A DNA stretch of 64,000 nucleotides from Promerops cafer (GCA_013398275.1 VZSE01011452.1:823420-887419), one strand, 5' to 3'. Shown: positions 1-13,800, counted from the stretch's first letter. Numbers and translations are program-made. Notes: a model not told the origin generated them from the sequence alone.

Positions 1-3000
1 CATACATAACATATATAAGACCACTGTACTATATAACTGGATACAAGTCACCAAACTAATTTCTGAAAATTTAATAGCAACCTGCATGTGGTAAAACTAC
101 CAAACTAATTTTAAACAATTATTGTTAATGGAATTGCACCATATATTATAGACCAGTTTAAAACTTCAAGAAATTTGGGATCCTCTGCTGCAAAAGGATT
201 TCCAGCATTCCAGCTGGGAATATCCTACACTGTCACGAAGAGCAATTCTCCAGGAAAGACCTTGTTACCACTTTAAACTGAAGGAGGAAAAGAAGGGGTG
301 TGGGGGCAAATCAAGCCTCTCAGTGGGGCTCCTTTAAGGACAGACTCCTGCTGGTCCTGGGCATATTGGGTAGCACCTCATACCCTGAGAAAAGTCAGGA
401 AGGTCAGAGTCGTTATTCATAGCAGAAGGCTACTAAAGTAAAGATTTAGAAGGTCATTAGAGATCATTTAAACAATAGCCTTTAGTTTATTCAGCAAAAT
501 AAGGGGCACTCTCATTTCCACATGTAATCACTTGGAGACAGATACAGACCTGCAGTCTACAAGCTAAAAATAACCTCCAATTATTTTTTTTTTAATGAAA
601 TGTGACCAACTACCTGCTTTTTATATTTTGCGTTTCAAGCGCACTTGAATGTAAAAAAGCCACACATTTCCAATTCCTATGAAGGCCATGGGGAAAAAAA
701 AAATTAAATATCTACAGTATTAACAGCTTGACCCATAAATTTTTTTAAATTTAACATGGGGGAAGTCATCTCCAAAAAACATATGGATCACATAGCACAC
801 CTGAGGCCAGCCACCCAGACAGAACTACAAGACATAGGTTCCATGCAAAATTTTACCTGAATGAATAAGGCTGAGGTAAAGTCACAGCTCTGAAAGGAAT
901 ACTTTCTTGGCTTTTTAAAAATCATTAATAACTTGATGTGAAAAATTCATTTAAAGTCATAATGTCAGAGCTGAATTTTTACACTGCTCCACTGCTGATC
1001 TTTAATACCTTTTTAGATGTGCATCAATTGAGGATGAATTTAGAAAGAAATAAAACCAATAGAAAGTTACATGGCTGTATAAAATGGCAATATAAGAAAG
1101 GCATTTGTGAATATATTAAGCCTGACCTTAAACAGGTGGAAATCCACAAAGCTTTGTTTTACACCAGCTGAGAATCTGACCTATTGAATTTAAGGTGACA
1201 TTTCCCATCATTCTTTTATTTTTTTCACGCCCACTGACAGTTTTCTATGTATTGTATGAACCAAAGTGAAGTAAATCTATTAGCTGCTGTATTCAAGAGT
1301 CAGCATGATGGCATTAGAAATAATAAGGACCAAGTTCAGCTCTTTATTTCCTTTTTTCCTCCTTTAGCACGATTTACAATTCTCTTTCAGAACTTGATAA
1401 TTCTCCTTGGCACCATTCAGGCTACCTTGTCTTATTTCAATAAATAAAACAATCTGAGAATTAAAGTGGAGTGTGCAAAAAGAAACTTAGATATTAAGGA
1501 TAAATTGAAGATGCTCTAAAGCAGTAAAAATAAATTGATTTTTATTGCAATGAAACCACCTGTAATAGGCTTCTTCAGCAATCTTGTGCCATGTGATAGA
1601 GGCCTGACCTGCCCACACAACAAAGCACAGAGGGTGAGGCTCACTATAAAGTCACTTCTCAGCTGAGGACCATCCTTAGCACAAGTGGGAGGAGAACGGA
1701 GGGAGGCCCTTGCCTGCAGCATTCCTACTCACTCAGTAAGGTTGGTGTAGAATCTGCACTCCCTTGGAAAAGCTAAAGAGAAACAGGAAATCACTTGCAT
1801 TTAGATTTTACTTTTATTTCCCAGGAGCATTGGAGATACTGCCTTTTATTTGAGGTGAATAATGGGACAACCACCACGTGCAGAAAGGTCTCAGGTGTGG
1901 AATACAGGGGTATAAAAAGTAGAGAGTAACAAGGAAAAGAAGGGAGTGTGAGAAAATTAAGTGTGAACTGATGACAAAGAACAGAATCAAGCAACAAAGA
2001 AAGTTGTTCTTACTTTCAACATAGTAAGAAAAACAGCCTTCTTCTGCAAGGGGGTACAGCCAGTACCTATTGATCCTACAATAAAAAGTTCAGCCTAAAG
2101 TGACTGGGCAGCCTGTGGCTTTGCAGCAATACAGTTACACATCTGGAAGGCTGAAGCTGAGGAGGTGCTTGAAATGGAAATCTTACTAAGTAACAAACTC
2201 CAACAAAAAGAATCTGTAGTTATTCCTTGCACTGTGCCACTGGATATTACTCCACGTCATTAATTTGACAGTGCATTTACATTTCGGTGCACTCAAAGCT
2301 GCAAAACACTTTGAATATATCACAGAATGTGGTAGAGAGAAGTAGGAGATTGTGGCAGCTGCAAAGGAAGTAGTTTGGATATAGCATTTGGGAGCAAATT
2401 AACAAATAATACAAAGTAGCTAACTGATCATTGAAAAGGCACTCTCATGTCAAGAATCTTGGCTAGTAAGCAAAGCTGATGAGGGTGTAAAACCAATCTC
2501 ACTTGGCTACAACTCTTGGGCTTCCAGCATCTGTTACAAAGAAATTGACCCTGCTTTCTGATAAAGTTTATCCTCTTACCCTCAAGAGCACTTGAAAAAT
2601 GCTCTTTGAATGCAGGAAAATAAAGTACAAGTTCTTTTACCTTCCATATCCCAGTCCCAAGCTGTGAGCTCCAGCCTCAACTCCTCAGATTGCTGAGATA
2701 TTATAAATTTCTCATCCAACTCTAATCTATACATATCCCCAGTAAATATTTAATTTCAATAAAATGTCATGTTTATTGCACAAGTACTTTTGTTGAAGCA
2801 GATTCCATTTCCTAAATGCATTAATTCATTTCACAGCTGTATTTAGTTTTGAAAAGAAACAGCAAAAAAAACCCCCACAAAAAAAAAAAAAAAAAAAAAA
2901 AAAAAAACAACACAAAACAAGGAAAACAGCTCAAATGCTTATCAGTACCCACATCTTGGAAAAAAAACTCCACACAAAATTTTCAAGACAACATATCCTG

Positions 3001-5940
3001 AAACTCCATCTTCTGGCCTTTCTTTGATCACAGGCAAGAGTGGCTTTTAACTAACCTTAAATACAAACTTTAGGAGGAACCACCTCTCTGGACACAGTCA
3101 TTGCTCCCCACTGACATTTTGGTCAAGCTGTTAGAGTGTATCAGTGCAAGCTTATCCTGAAGATAACTGACTTGGGATGGCAGATTCCTTCCCACTGTGG
3201 ACACTTTGTTAGCATTTCATTATGATCTAAAACTGGAAGGAAATAAAGCTGTTCTTCTCAACACTTCCAGAAGACATCTGACACACAGCCTGCAAGGGAG
3301 TCCATCAGAAAAACTGTTAGAGCAGATGGTTTTCTCCTCCATTCTCTGCATATCGAAGGCTTTGCTCATTCCCAGTCGGTTCCTCACTGTCACTCATCTG
3401 TGACTTCACTCTCCATCTGTATTGCCGTATGCTGAGTGATAAGGTCATATCAAAATCCCACCCATAATTAAAAAAAAAACACAAAAAACCCCCTGCTATG
3501 TAGCAGCTTAGACAAACAAGATAAATTTTAACAGCAGTATTAAAAAATTCCCCTAACTCCCATCTCAAATGAAAACATAAGCATTCTACAGGTACATGAG
3601 CATAAAACTAGTGTTATATTCAAATTCTGCCTGTGTTCAAGCTCATGGCTGTCAAACATCAATACTCTGGATTGCTTTAGGGTGGTTTTTGTTTTTCAAA
3701 TAAGATGAAGAGTTTTTGCTCTTTATTGTACATTCTTGTACAAAGAAAAAATATACTATCAGATATTCTTTATAGTAACCATATCTAGACAAAAATAGAA
3801 ACCTGCAAAGTGGCTGAAGCAAATTATTTCACAACAAAAGGGTTTTCTTTCTCTGTCACATGTTACTGCCTCACCCTGGCACTCTAAAGCACCCAACAAA
3901 ATGCTGGTGAAATTTATGTAGATACTCAGATCTCCAACGTCCCTTAAACTGCTGACACAATATCCTTCTCTCAGGATGCTACTTCTCATGGGTGATGAAG
4001 CAAAGAACACCTTAATCTGCACATGTCAAGATAAGTAAAAGTCATGTCAGCCCTTGCAAAACAAAACTACTGGTGCAGAAGGTCACTAACCACTTCAGGC
4101 CAAACATTGAACTAAGGAACTTATCCTGCAAACTTTTCCACAACAATGCAGAGTCAATGGAGAACATGAAGAATATGTAAAAGCACATGAGGAAAAACCC
4201 TTGTTCAGGGGCTTTTGCACGAACAGGAAGTATTATCCTGCAAATTTACTGTTCTTCTAGAATTCTGAAATTGGGTTAGATAATAAAAGTTGTTAGTTAT
4301 TCCCCTCATAACCTAGGAAGAATTGTAGGTGTGAATATAGGTGCTGAAACACCAGTTCAGCAAAGCATTTAACCTTGTGCTCTACAACTGTCCCTACTCA
4401 GCAAACTCCCTTGACTCAGATGAAAATTTTAAATCCTCTAGGTAATAAACAGCAGTGGAGAAAGACACTAGATACTGAAATTATGAGCTCAGGGGGATCA
4501 TTTTCATGCCTGTGCAAACTAATGGCAATACTTGAAATAACATTGGCCCACATAGTCAACCAACAGCTATGTAGCTGCAAAATTAAAGGGAAGAAACAGC
4601 TGAAGAAAAAAATCTAAAAACCATGAACTAGTTAGACTGCTTCACACCAGAAGTTTTTTTAGCTTAGTACTGAGCACATCAGTCAATGGGGAAAAGGAAG
4701 GACAAGAACTGCCCAATTTGTAGCATGCCTGAGGAAGTTCCTAAATCTGAGGTCAAATCTGTATCTTTACTCATTATATTTTGTATAGATCTTTTTCCTT
4801 AATTTATTCAATTGATGTTTTAATCCATTTTGGCCACTGCAGCATTTGCCAACGTGGCCCACATACTATAGAAGCAATTCCTTTACATTTCATAAATGTG
4901 CTGTTTAAACAGATATATCAGATTCCATGAATCAAACCAATATTTGGTTAATTTGGTGCTCCTTATAGAGAGAAGCCCCTTCAGTTGCTGAGTTCAGTAT
5001 GGATGGTGCAGGGTACACCAGCACAGGCTGCTCAGTGGGCCCACAGGTATCACAGTGCCATTCCTGGCATTTTGTGAAGCTGTGTGAGAAGCAGGAAATT
5101 TTTTCAAACGCTTTGTTCATCCGCTCCTAACACAAATCTGAGTGTATTCCCTTAGCAGGTGGGTCAGGACCCATGGGCAGTTTTTGTCAATCTCCCTCCT
5201 GCTGCTTTCAATGCAAAGGGAGGGCTGAAGCACTTCCCACTGATGCCACCTCACATCTACAAATAGGGCCAGCAAAGCAGGTGTCACTGCACTGTTCTGT
5301 CTCCACAGCTGCAGACAAGGAAACAGGAAAACACTGATGTTGATTATGTTACTTTTGGGTTTCCCATGGGAAATGACTCCTTCCAAAAAATACAAAAAAT
5401 TATTGAGCATGCCAAAAATCCTTTGTATTTGTTATCACAAGATATAGTCTTCCAGATAGATGAATTATTGCTGAGATTAAAAACAAGAAATTTTGCCTTC
5501 AGTCTCTTTCCTCTCAGTATCCCTCATGAGCTGCAACCTAAGATGAGCATAAAATTAGAGGAGAAAAAACCCAAACTTCGCTGTATTAAATAACAAAGTT
5601 AGCATAAAGAAATGGATTAAAAAACAAACAAAAACAAAAAAAACACCCACAGAAAACAAAAGAAACTAAAACCATAAATGTAAATTTAAAATGAAGACAT
5701 TCTCAAGTCTTCATCTGCAGAGTCCAACAATCACCAACAAGCTAGCTACAGAATGCTCTGAAGTGGATGGCATTTCTGTGCCAGGGCTTCCATTTTCTTG
5801 ATTTGTATGATTTCAGACATCTGGGCTGGCTAATAGAAAATCAAATCTTGATGGGTGCAGGCAGAGAAGGAAATCACATGAATAGTGCAAGCCAACAAAT
5901 TGTGGAGTTTTGCAGTCATAAAATACTACATGGCAATGCT
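1..5940. other. AT-rich non-coding DNA, no gene recognised
   Basis: Intergenic or intronic vertebrate DNA. The open frames are short, lack splice-flanked exon structure and show no protein family that I recognise. The only distinct structure is an A-rich low-complexity tract near 2862-2936 and a smaller A-rich patch near 5617-5660. No interspersed repeat is recognisable by eye, though old degraded ones could be missed. Confidence 0.6.
2862..2936. repeat. A-rich low-complexity tract with a 29-A run
   Basis: An uninterrupted run of 29 A residues spans 2879-2907, flanked by A/C-rich sequence on both sides. It could be a microsatellite or the decayed poly-A of an old retrotransposed sequence. 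No recognisable retrocopy body lies upstream, so simple repeat is the safer call. Confidence 0.85.
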
Positions 5941-6135
5941 CATGGAAATATTTCTTGCAATCAGGGCTAACAGAGTTTTGGTAAGAAAAGCCCTCAAAGG
6001 CTATTCTCGGTGTTAATACTTAAACTGAGTTACTTATTTGAAGTCTTAAATTACGATGAAGCATGTTATTACACTTCAGGTGTAGCTTAAAGATTTTCAG
6101 GAATGGTAAGCATGGATTTGTAAATGAAATTCATT
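5941..6135. repeat. Left copy of direct duplication at N gap 1
   Basis: This 195-bp segment recurs as 6137-6334 immediately after the single N at 6136. The copies differ by a few substitutions and small indels, including a 4-bp insertion (gtta) in the right copy and a 2-bp AG present only in the left copy. The boundaries fall exactly at the N. That pattern is expected when two alleles of one locus end adjacent contigs that a scaffolder joined without merging. Confidence 0.93.
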
Positions 6136-6136
6136 N
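6136..6136. other. Assembly gap (single N)
   Basis: A single ambiguous base sits exactly at the junction of two near-identical direct repeats. It is best read as a contig join rather than a base-call ambiguity. Confidence 0.9.
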
Positions 6137-6334
6137 CATGGAAATATTTCATGTAATCAGGGCTAACAGTTTTGGTAAGAAAAAGCCCTCAAAGGCTATT
6201 CTCAGTGTTAATACTTAAACTGAGTTAGTTACTTATTTGAAGTCTTAAATTATGATGAAGCATGTTATTACACTTCAGGTGTAGCTTAAAGATTTTCAGG
6301 AATGGTAAGCATGGATTTGTAAATGAAATTCATT
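6137..6334. repeat. Right copy of direct duplication at N gap 1
   Basis: This 198-bp segment is nearly identical to 5941-6135, with SNP-like and short indel differences. It begins directly after the N and continues into unique sequence. The real locus probably contains the segment once. Confidence 0.93.
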
Positions 6335-6689
6335 TAGCTTCACAAAGAGCACATAATGAACAATAAGCCTGATTGTATCTTATGACTTGATTAATATTAG
6401 TTAGTTTCTTTAATTAGTATCCCAATATATCTTGCAATTTCAGGGTGATTGGGTAGGGGTCCAATTTGAGATTTTCACTGAATTTTACCTTTTGTTCATT
6501 GGAGAAGTAGCGTATTTCTATGGGACACTGGGCAGATTTCAAAGGCAGTGAAAGGGGGTAGGATTCTCCTCCTCTGAGGGATTTTCAGAAGCAGTTGGTC
6601 TAAATTCGCTCCAAAATCCCTTTGTATGCAGATTAACACTCCCTCATTTACATAAGAAAAATCTTTCCCTCAAATCTCACAGTTGCCAT

Positions 6690-7140
6690 GCACAGTAGCG
6701 ACTCTGGGCCGTCCCTTTGATTACATTATGAATTAATATTTGTCCTTGGTTTCCAATCAATAGGAAAGAGTACTTTGTCAAAAGGCACGCTGTTGGCGAC
6801 ACTCGAGCATATTCATGAGGGCTTAGCGGTGATTACGGTGCTCAGGCACAGGCAGCAGCAGCAGCAGAGCTTCTCTGGCCCTCTGCGCTTTGTGTGCCCT
6901 GCACCTCGCATCCTTCCCGGAGATTTTCCACAGGCTCTAATGGTTCCCAGTTGGCCTCCCCACGGCAGACCCCTGCACAGCTGGGAAGCCCACGTTGCTA
7001 TGGAGCACCACCACCATTACTGAACAAAGGTGCAAAACAGTGCATTACAGCTGACACGCAGCTCGGGAAGGCATTAAGTGTCTTTACCGAGCTGTCACTT
7101 ACAGCCCTGTGGGAGACGGAGGCGAGTCACGGGTCCAGGA
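6690..7140. promoter_or_regulatory. Candidate conserved non-coding element or enhancer
   Basis: Five CpG dinucleotides occur in the 60 bases 6781-6840 and more near 7058-7130, although the surroundings are AT-rich and CpG-depleted. It also holds an inverted CCAAT-like TTGGTTTCCAATCAA stretch near 6747-6761 and a short (CAG)n run near 6851-6868. CpG retention outside an island suggests constraint or low methylation. There is no direct evidence of function. Short open frames here have no recognised family and no clear splice signals. Confidence 0.3.
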
Positions 7141-7341
7141 AAATAATATAGTGCATTAGCAATAACTGTGACAGAAAGCTGAAGGGGTTACGCAGAATTA
7201 GGTATACCACATATGGCCGTACTTGGCAAAGGTTGACTGAACTAATATTGACTGTTTCAAAGCACACAGCTCTGCTCCAGCCTCTCAGAAACTCAAATGT
7301 GTTGCTAGAATGATGATCTGACAAAGAGTTATTACCTACAT

Positions 7342-7679
7342 TAGACATTATATGTATATATAAAAACATACATCTATTTATTTATCTATATGAGAGTGAA
7401 TCACACTCTCTTTTGAAACTTATACATGCCAGCCTTATTCACTGCCCTATGAGTTCTGAATGCACATCCCTACACCACAGTTTATGCCTTATAAGCATAT
7501 GTAAGTAAGCCAAGGAGCTCTCTTCACTGTTTCGTGTTTCTGACACTATCTTCTGTAACTTGGAAAAATTTCCTGCAGTCAAATGTAGTAAATTAGACAA
7601 CATTATGATCCATCAAGTGTCCCTGATGCCATCAACATCTTCAGTTCTTGGAGTCAATCTATAAAATATGCCTATTCAT
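7342..7679. repeat. Left copy of direct duplication at N gap 2
   Basis: This 338-bp segment recurs as 7681-8020 after the N at 7680. Differences are a few substitutions and small indels: near the start after the ATATAT stretch, a 6-bp difference around 7494-7500, and a short insertion near the TTCTTCC in the right copy. The duplication ends exactly at the N. An assembly artefact from two haplotypes is the simplest reading. Confidence 0.94.
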
Positions 7680-7680
7680 N
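7680..7680. other. Assembly gap (single N)
   Basis: A single N lies at the boundary of two roughly 340-bp near-identical direct repeats, the same configuration as at 6136. Confidence 0.9.
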
Positions 7681-8020
7681 TAGACATTATATGTATATAT
7701 AAAATTAGACATACATCTATTTATTTATCTATATGAGAGTGAATCACACTCTCTTTTGAAACTTATACATGCCAGCCTTATTCACTGCCCTATGAGTTCT
7801 GAATGCACATCCCTACACCACAGTTTATGCCTTATATGTAAGTAAGCCAAGGAGCTCTCTTCACTGTTTTGTGTTTCTGACACTATCTTCTTCCACTATC
7901 TTGGAAAAATTTCCTGCAGTCAAATGTAGTAAATTAGACAACATTATGATCCATCAAGTGTCCCTGATGCCATCAACATCTTCAGTTCTTGGAGTCAATC
8001 TATAAAATATGCCTATTCAT
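7681..8020. repeat. Right copy of direct duplication at N gap 2
   Basis: A 340-bp near-identical repeat of 7342-7679. After 8020 the sequence becomes unique. It is probably the alternative allele of the left copy. Confidence 0.94.
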
Positions 8021-10099
8021 ATTCATATTTAATCACAGGTTTACACAAGAGAGGAAACTCAGACTTATTTTTCTCCTCTAAATTTTTTCAGAGGAACACT
8101 ATCAACAGGCAGGTGGTCATAAAAAGACATCACTTGTTGCTTGATAAAAAAGTAAAGTCTTCTCTTGTATTAAAATATAATTTACTTTGTGTAACCTTCC
8201 AGTTTAAGCCCTCATATTACTTTTACCTAAGTTTGAAAGTCTCTCACAAAATAAAAATGCTCCCCTGGGATCTAAGTATGCATGCATCATACATAGACAC
8301 ATAGGAAATCCTGATCTTCATATGACCTAGTGAAAGTACTCACTATAAATTAGGGTCAGAGAACAAGAAATGTTAGAGTTAATGTGTAACCACAGCTGTA
8401 ATGCTATCTTTACTTAACATATCCAGAGTCACATGCAGTATGAATTCAGCTGACAATCTGGTAGATTAGAAAACAGCTCCTGTTCAAACCAAGACATTGC
8501 CCATCTACTCCTGCAATCAGCACTGTCCATATCAATCCATGAATAATTACTACTATAGATCACCATACAGGACAACATTATCCATTTAGGGTTTTACTGC
8601 ATTCTGGCAATATTTCAGTGTTTCCTCTAGATCAGGACCTTTTCCAGAGCAACACACTCAGTGGGAGCAAAAAGTTTTTATCTCCCAAAGATTTCAAGAC
8701 CTTTTCTTTTTCTACAAAGTCTTTTTGTTTATGTTCATCATGGCTGAATACTGTTTTATATCATTATTCCAGATTGGGTTTTGTTGTGATTTTTTTGGTT
8801 GTTTTTTTTTTGAAAATGCAAAATAGGTCTTTGCTACAGCTAATGAAAATAATGGAGGAGTTGAGGGGCTTATTTTAAACCTCAGAAAAGTGGGGAGATT
8901 TGCTTTGACAAGAAATCACTTCCATTTTATGGGCCAGATGGATAAGGCTTTGTAGATCTATGGAAATGTAAACCTGTTCCACATTTCTCAGCTAACAAAA
9001 AGACACACGGCGTGGAGTGAAATTGTATCTGCACTATGAAAATAGCAAATTAAATCAGACTGTTTTAAATCTATGACAAGCTCAATTCCATCTTCAACAA
9101 AGCTATTGCAAGTACAAGCATAGGCAGACTTTCAAAAAGAAAAAGTACTACTAAGTAAAAAAATTGAAACATACAAGTTATGCTGAATCAGTAAAACCTG
9201 GCTTAAATGCAAACAGTGGCTGGGTTCTTACTCAAAAAAGAATTCCCAAGTTTAAATGAAAATACAGTAGGGGGAAATCACATGGTATTACATATTTAAG
9301 AGGGGATGAAGAAAGCAAGCTCTCCCTTTTCCAAGCACAGCTCCTTTTCAGTGTCCCTACTGGAGATGCACAGGAGTTATTTCACACCCATGGCTGCCAC
9401 CACATTAAAAGATGTTTTGATGCACCCTGGCCAAGCTTTTTTCTGCTGTTTACATTTTGCCCACTGTCTGACTTCACTGTCCACTATAAAAAGACCTGCT
9501 AAAGAAAGTGTACACATATAATTCATGGAGTGCCATTTTCCAAAGGATGTAGAGAGAGGCCTGGTCAACTGCTACCTAAAACCAGTTAGCTGTGACTTTT
9601 AAATATGTAACACAGCACTTCTGTGATATAAATGCTTACAACTATCCATATCAAATGTGCTTACAAAAAAGGAGAGTTTGGATTAATATTACCTATGAAG
9701 GTGCTGTTGCTTGACACCACATTAATTCAGTTGTCTCCAGGGGAATCAGACACTGCAATGGTGCAGTGAATAGGAATAGTACAATAAGTAGTCTTTTTAA
9801 TAATTTCTGATAATTCAATAATTTCAAGACATGCTCTGAAGAGGTTATGGCTACAACTAATGAATATTTTATATCAATTTTTAAAGGATTTTTTTTTTAT
9901 TTCATGTGGGATTGGCATGCAACAAAAAGAATTTAAATTGAGGCTACCTAAAACATTGGAAAGAAGCAAAGAGTTATAGAGTTGCCAACCTTTCTCCTAC
10001 AGTAACATTGTCTTTCTGTTAATAAAATAATTCAAATCCACTGCTACTAGCCAAATGTAGGTATTTTTTTAAATTTTGGGGTGTAAGTGCATCATACCT
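8021..10099. other. AT-rich non-coding DNA
   Basis: No exon, RNA gene or recognisable repeat. Only short T- and A-runs are seen, for example near 8798-8810 and 9890-9900. Confidence 0.55.
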
Positions 10100-10860
10100 T
10101 TATTTTAACATTTGCCCAAATAATTAAAACCAACACTGGTAAAAAAATGACAGATGCCCATTAGCATAACTGACTGATCGAAAAATAACATTAATGCCTT
10201 ATTACTTATAACATATTCACCCAAATGTTTCATTAACTTCGTAATGCAATATTAATGAGAAAGATAACTAAAATTTTCTGGACCCAGCAAGTGCAAACTG
10301 CCAGCTAATCATTAAATCCCAGCTCTCCTTTCACTTAGTTTCATCTGCACAGGTTCCTCACAAATTCCCATTCACAGATCACAAAAGAACAATTTGGGTT
10401 ACTTCAAGAATTAATTAGACATTTGTATGAAAGCCACTAGAACAACTGCTCCTCCTGTGAGTTCATAAAGCTGTTTAATTTGCTCTTGTATTTTCATTCA
10501 GAGAAGCTGGCAACACCACAATAAAACCCAGCATGCAGAGATAGCAAGCCAAATTTCTTACTTAATTGTTCACTTTCATTTACTATGCTCATTTAAAAGA
10601 GGCAAGCACTAACACCTTTTAACCTCAGCAGTGACACAGCTGGGGCACTCTTCACACATAATACGGAATGACTTGGAATAACGCGCCCCTTGTCAATCTG
10701 TAAAGAGCATTCAGGTTGAGATTTAAAGTCTGTGCTTGCATTAGCAAAAGGCTGAAAACCCCTCTCTTGTACAGTTTAGCTTTTATTATGTTTATGTCTT
10801 GGCAGCTAATTGCCTGAAGAAAGGAAAAGAAACGCTGAACAGGAAGTATTGAAATGTGTA
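10100..10860. promoter_or_regulatory. Candidate conserved non-coding element
   Basis: The stretch is dense in homeodomain-type cores (TAAT/ATTA), for example around 10190-10260, 10410-10425 and 10800-10815. It includes AATTAATTAG and CTAATTGCC-like sites and is free of simple repeats. Vertebrate developmental enhancers often look like this, but AT-rich DNA also produces TAAT by chance. Conservation was not tested. Confidence 0.22.
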
Positions 10861-13800
10861 ATAAATGCTGAAGAATAATAAGACAGCATAATTACTGATT
10901 TCTTTTCTTTCTCTTTTCTGGAACATCTTACCTTCTTCACTGAGTAGTTAAATAGCCATTTGAATGATGCTCTTTTGCAAAGCTGTCTTTATAAAGCTTC
11001 TATTGAGCAGAAGTAATAGTCAGGCTCCTATACAGGACACAGGACAGATCAGATTTCTATATTCAGCAGAGGTATTCCGTAAGAAACTTGGCTTAGCCAT
11101 GGAAATAATGTCACTGAAAAGTCAGAGTGAGCCCTGTGGAGAGCTAATCGAGGGTGGAGACGAAGATAATCCTCCCTCTGAACAGCAGCCCTGGCTAACC
11201 ATAGCTAATATCTGCTTCCTACTACTGCAATATATTTTCCTAGTGTCTCACCTCAGAGCTGGAAAGCACTGGTATATCCTTTCTCCCTCAACCTAAAAGT
11301 CCTTTTAAGATTTTCAAATTCGCTATCTGCAAAGCAAAACGTAGCCACTCAGACTCATGTGCAGTGTGAAAACTGGCTGGAGCATACCAGCACTGATGTC
11401 CATCTGTCAGCATGGCACTTAGCCCACAGACAAGGTGGGATGCCAGTTTCAGTAGGGCGTAGGTGCCAATTAAATACAAATTTAGAGTGATAGCCTGCAG
11501 AAGGCAGAAAATAGCAGAGATTCTGCAAAGAGGCATTTCTGATGGTAAATACTGCCAAATGTTTTATTATAAGGGATCACTTGTGTTTATGATAGCAGGC
11601 ATTACGAGTCAGATCCAAAGCCCATGAAAGTCAAAGTGGCCTTCCAAACACTGCAGAAAGTATACATATGTAATATGTGTCACAGTCTGCTCTTGCTAAC
11701 TTGAATAGCAAGACTATTTAATTCATCAGAACAACTGAGGCCTTAGAAAACATGCCTTTTCCCAATCAATCTGCATGACAGTGAAAACTCTCTCTGCACA
11801 GAAAGTACTAATTATGTGTGATTGACAAGGTAAAAAGAAAGACTGCAGTGCTTACCCTAAAAAAAACCCACAACACAAAAGTACACTAAAAGAAAAGCCT
11901 GGCTGGTTACAACTCTGCCTTCATCCTTCCCCATAGCAAACAGGTTGTAATTAAGTAATATTAATTCCAGCTACCTCCTAAATAATTTCTGAAACAAATG
12001 TGCTGCCAAGATAAACAAAATCTAGAAATTAGCATTTATTCTTCAGTGAATATGGTTCAAGGAAGAAATAAAATACATTAAGGCATTGCTATTATTGTTG
12101 TTATTTTCATTGACAGACTCCCAAATTTCCTTCTTAATTCCCTCCTCCTTTGTTTCACTACCTACCTTCTAACCTCTGCTGCTCCAGCCTTCCCCTCCTC
12201 CAGAGACAAAGGAAGATGGAAAAAAGCACAGCACAAACCCCACTTGTTTCTGTGAACTGCCAGAGGTGAGAAGGGAAGAGCTGTGAAGGCCAGATAAAGA
12301 GAGGCAGCAGTCGAGGACCAGCTGATATCAAACAAGTCAGACCTCACAGGTGTGGATCCAAATTAAAGCTATTGGAAGCAGCTGGGTGTGGGAGGGACTG
12401 AGCGGGCAGGGGCTCAGAGAGGTCAAACCATGAGCAGTTGTGGGTTGTCAGTTATGGGCTGTGGTTCTGGACAGTGCCTTCCTTCAGCCGAGCTTCTGGA
12501 GCTCCGTGGTGCCAGACTTGGATGACAGATGGAGTACAGAAGAGGAACATGGGCTACTTCACACCAGACTTTCAGAGACAACCACCTTTCCAAATTCAAA
12601 CAGCTCTTCCTCACTTACCTTTTCCCCCCTTCAACCTCTTAGCTAACCCTGCTTCCCCCCATCCTCATCTGTCATCTCTAGATGTTTGCAAACTCTGCCA
12701 ATAAGCGCAGATAAGCTGTTCTGAAAGTTTGCAAAAGCAATAATCCTGGGTTTTATGCAGCATGTAAACTCATCCTGCCACTTTAAATGGAAGTATGTTG
12801 CACAGGCACACTGTTACAGTATGAGAGTTGAACATCTTGGCATTAATATAGTTCTTACAGCTTGTTTCTGTGAGGTATACCAATAAAACAACCTTCACCT
12901 TCCAGGCTTTACTTGAATCTGTCTATCTGTCTGACTGGGGATAAAAAATCTTATTTCCAAAACGTCTCTTTGTTCTTCTGTCGAAATTACAGCATTTCAA
13001 AGTGTGTCAAATTCAGCTACCAGGTAGATTTCTGCCACTACAACAGAATATTTTTTTTTGTCTTGTTGTTGTATTATTCAGAGACAGAAAAATAAAAAAA
13101 AAAAAAAAAAAACAAAAAAACCCTGAGCAAAAATAATATATACAATCTCTTCAGAGTACATTTCATAAAATATTCAACATTAATTTTCATTAATTCATGT
13201 AGGAGTATTGCTAGTGTCTGCTTTACAAGGAACTGAACTTTTAGGGGCGTGTAAACATCTGTCCTTCATTAGAACAAGACATAAGACATTTTTCAGAATC
13301 CTTAACATCAAATATTTGATATACCTAGTATCATTCGGTGTCACCTTGGACTGGGGTGTTTTTTTATTCAAATCTTCCCTTAGAGAAGCCTTGAAGAATT
13401 ACTTTTGTACTTGGGGAAAAAAAAAAAAAAAAGACAATTTACTAACTACACATTTGTTTTCCATTTCCTTTCTCTCCTAGAACAACTTCATCACTCTCCT
13501 TCTCTCTCTGAAAAATATTAACTGCAGCAACTTTCTCTATACTGTGTAATACAGTCTCATTTACTGAAAATGGGGGATTTGAGCTTCTGGAAGGTTTAGG
13601 GATGGAGAAATTGCAATCTGATTTCCAGTTCCTGCAAAAGACTCTGGTAAAAATCACTTTTGCTGAATTTATCATTGAAAAGCACTGTCTCTAACAAATT
13701 ATCTCTAACAAATACAGAGAACCTTAGGTAATATTCCAGCACAGAACAAAATTAATCACACTCTAAACCACATGAGAACTTCACAAAAGATAAATAAGAA

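Noticed and set aside
6775..7151. Overlapping 80-codon plus frames
   Set aside because: No known domain, no clear splice borders, and part comes from a CAG run. The CpG retention is reported as a possible regulatory element instead.
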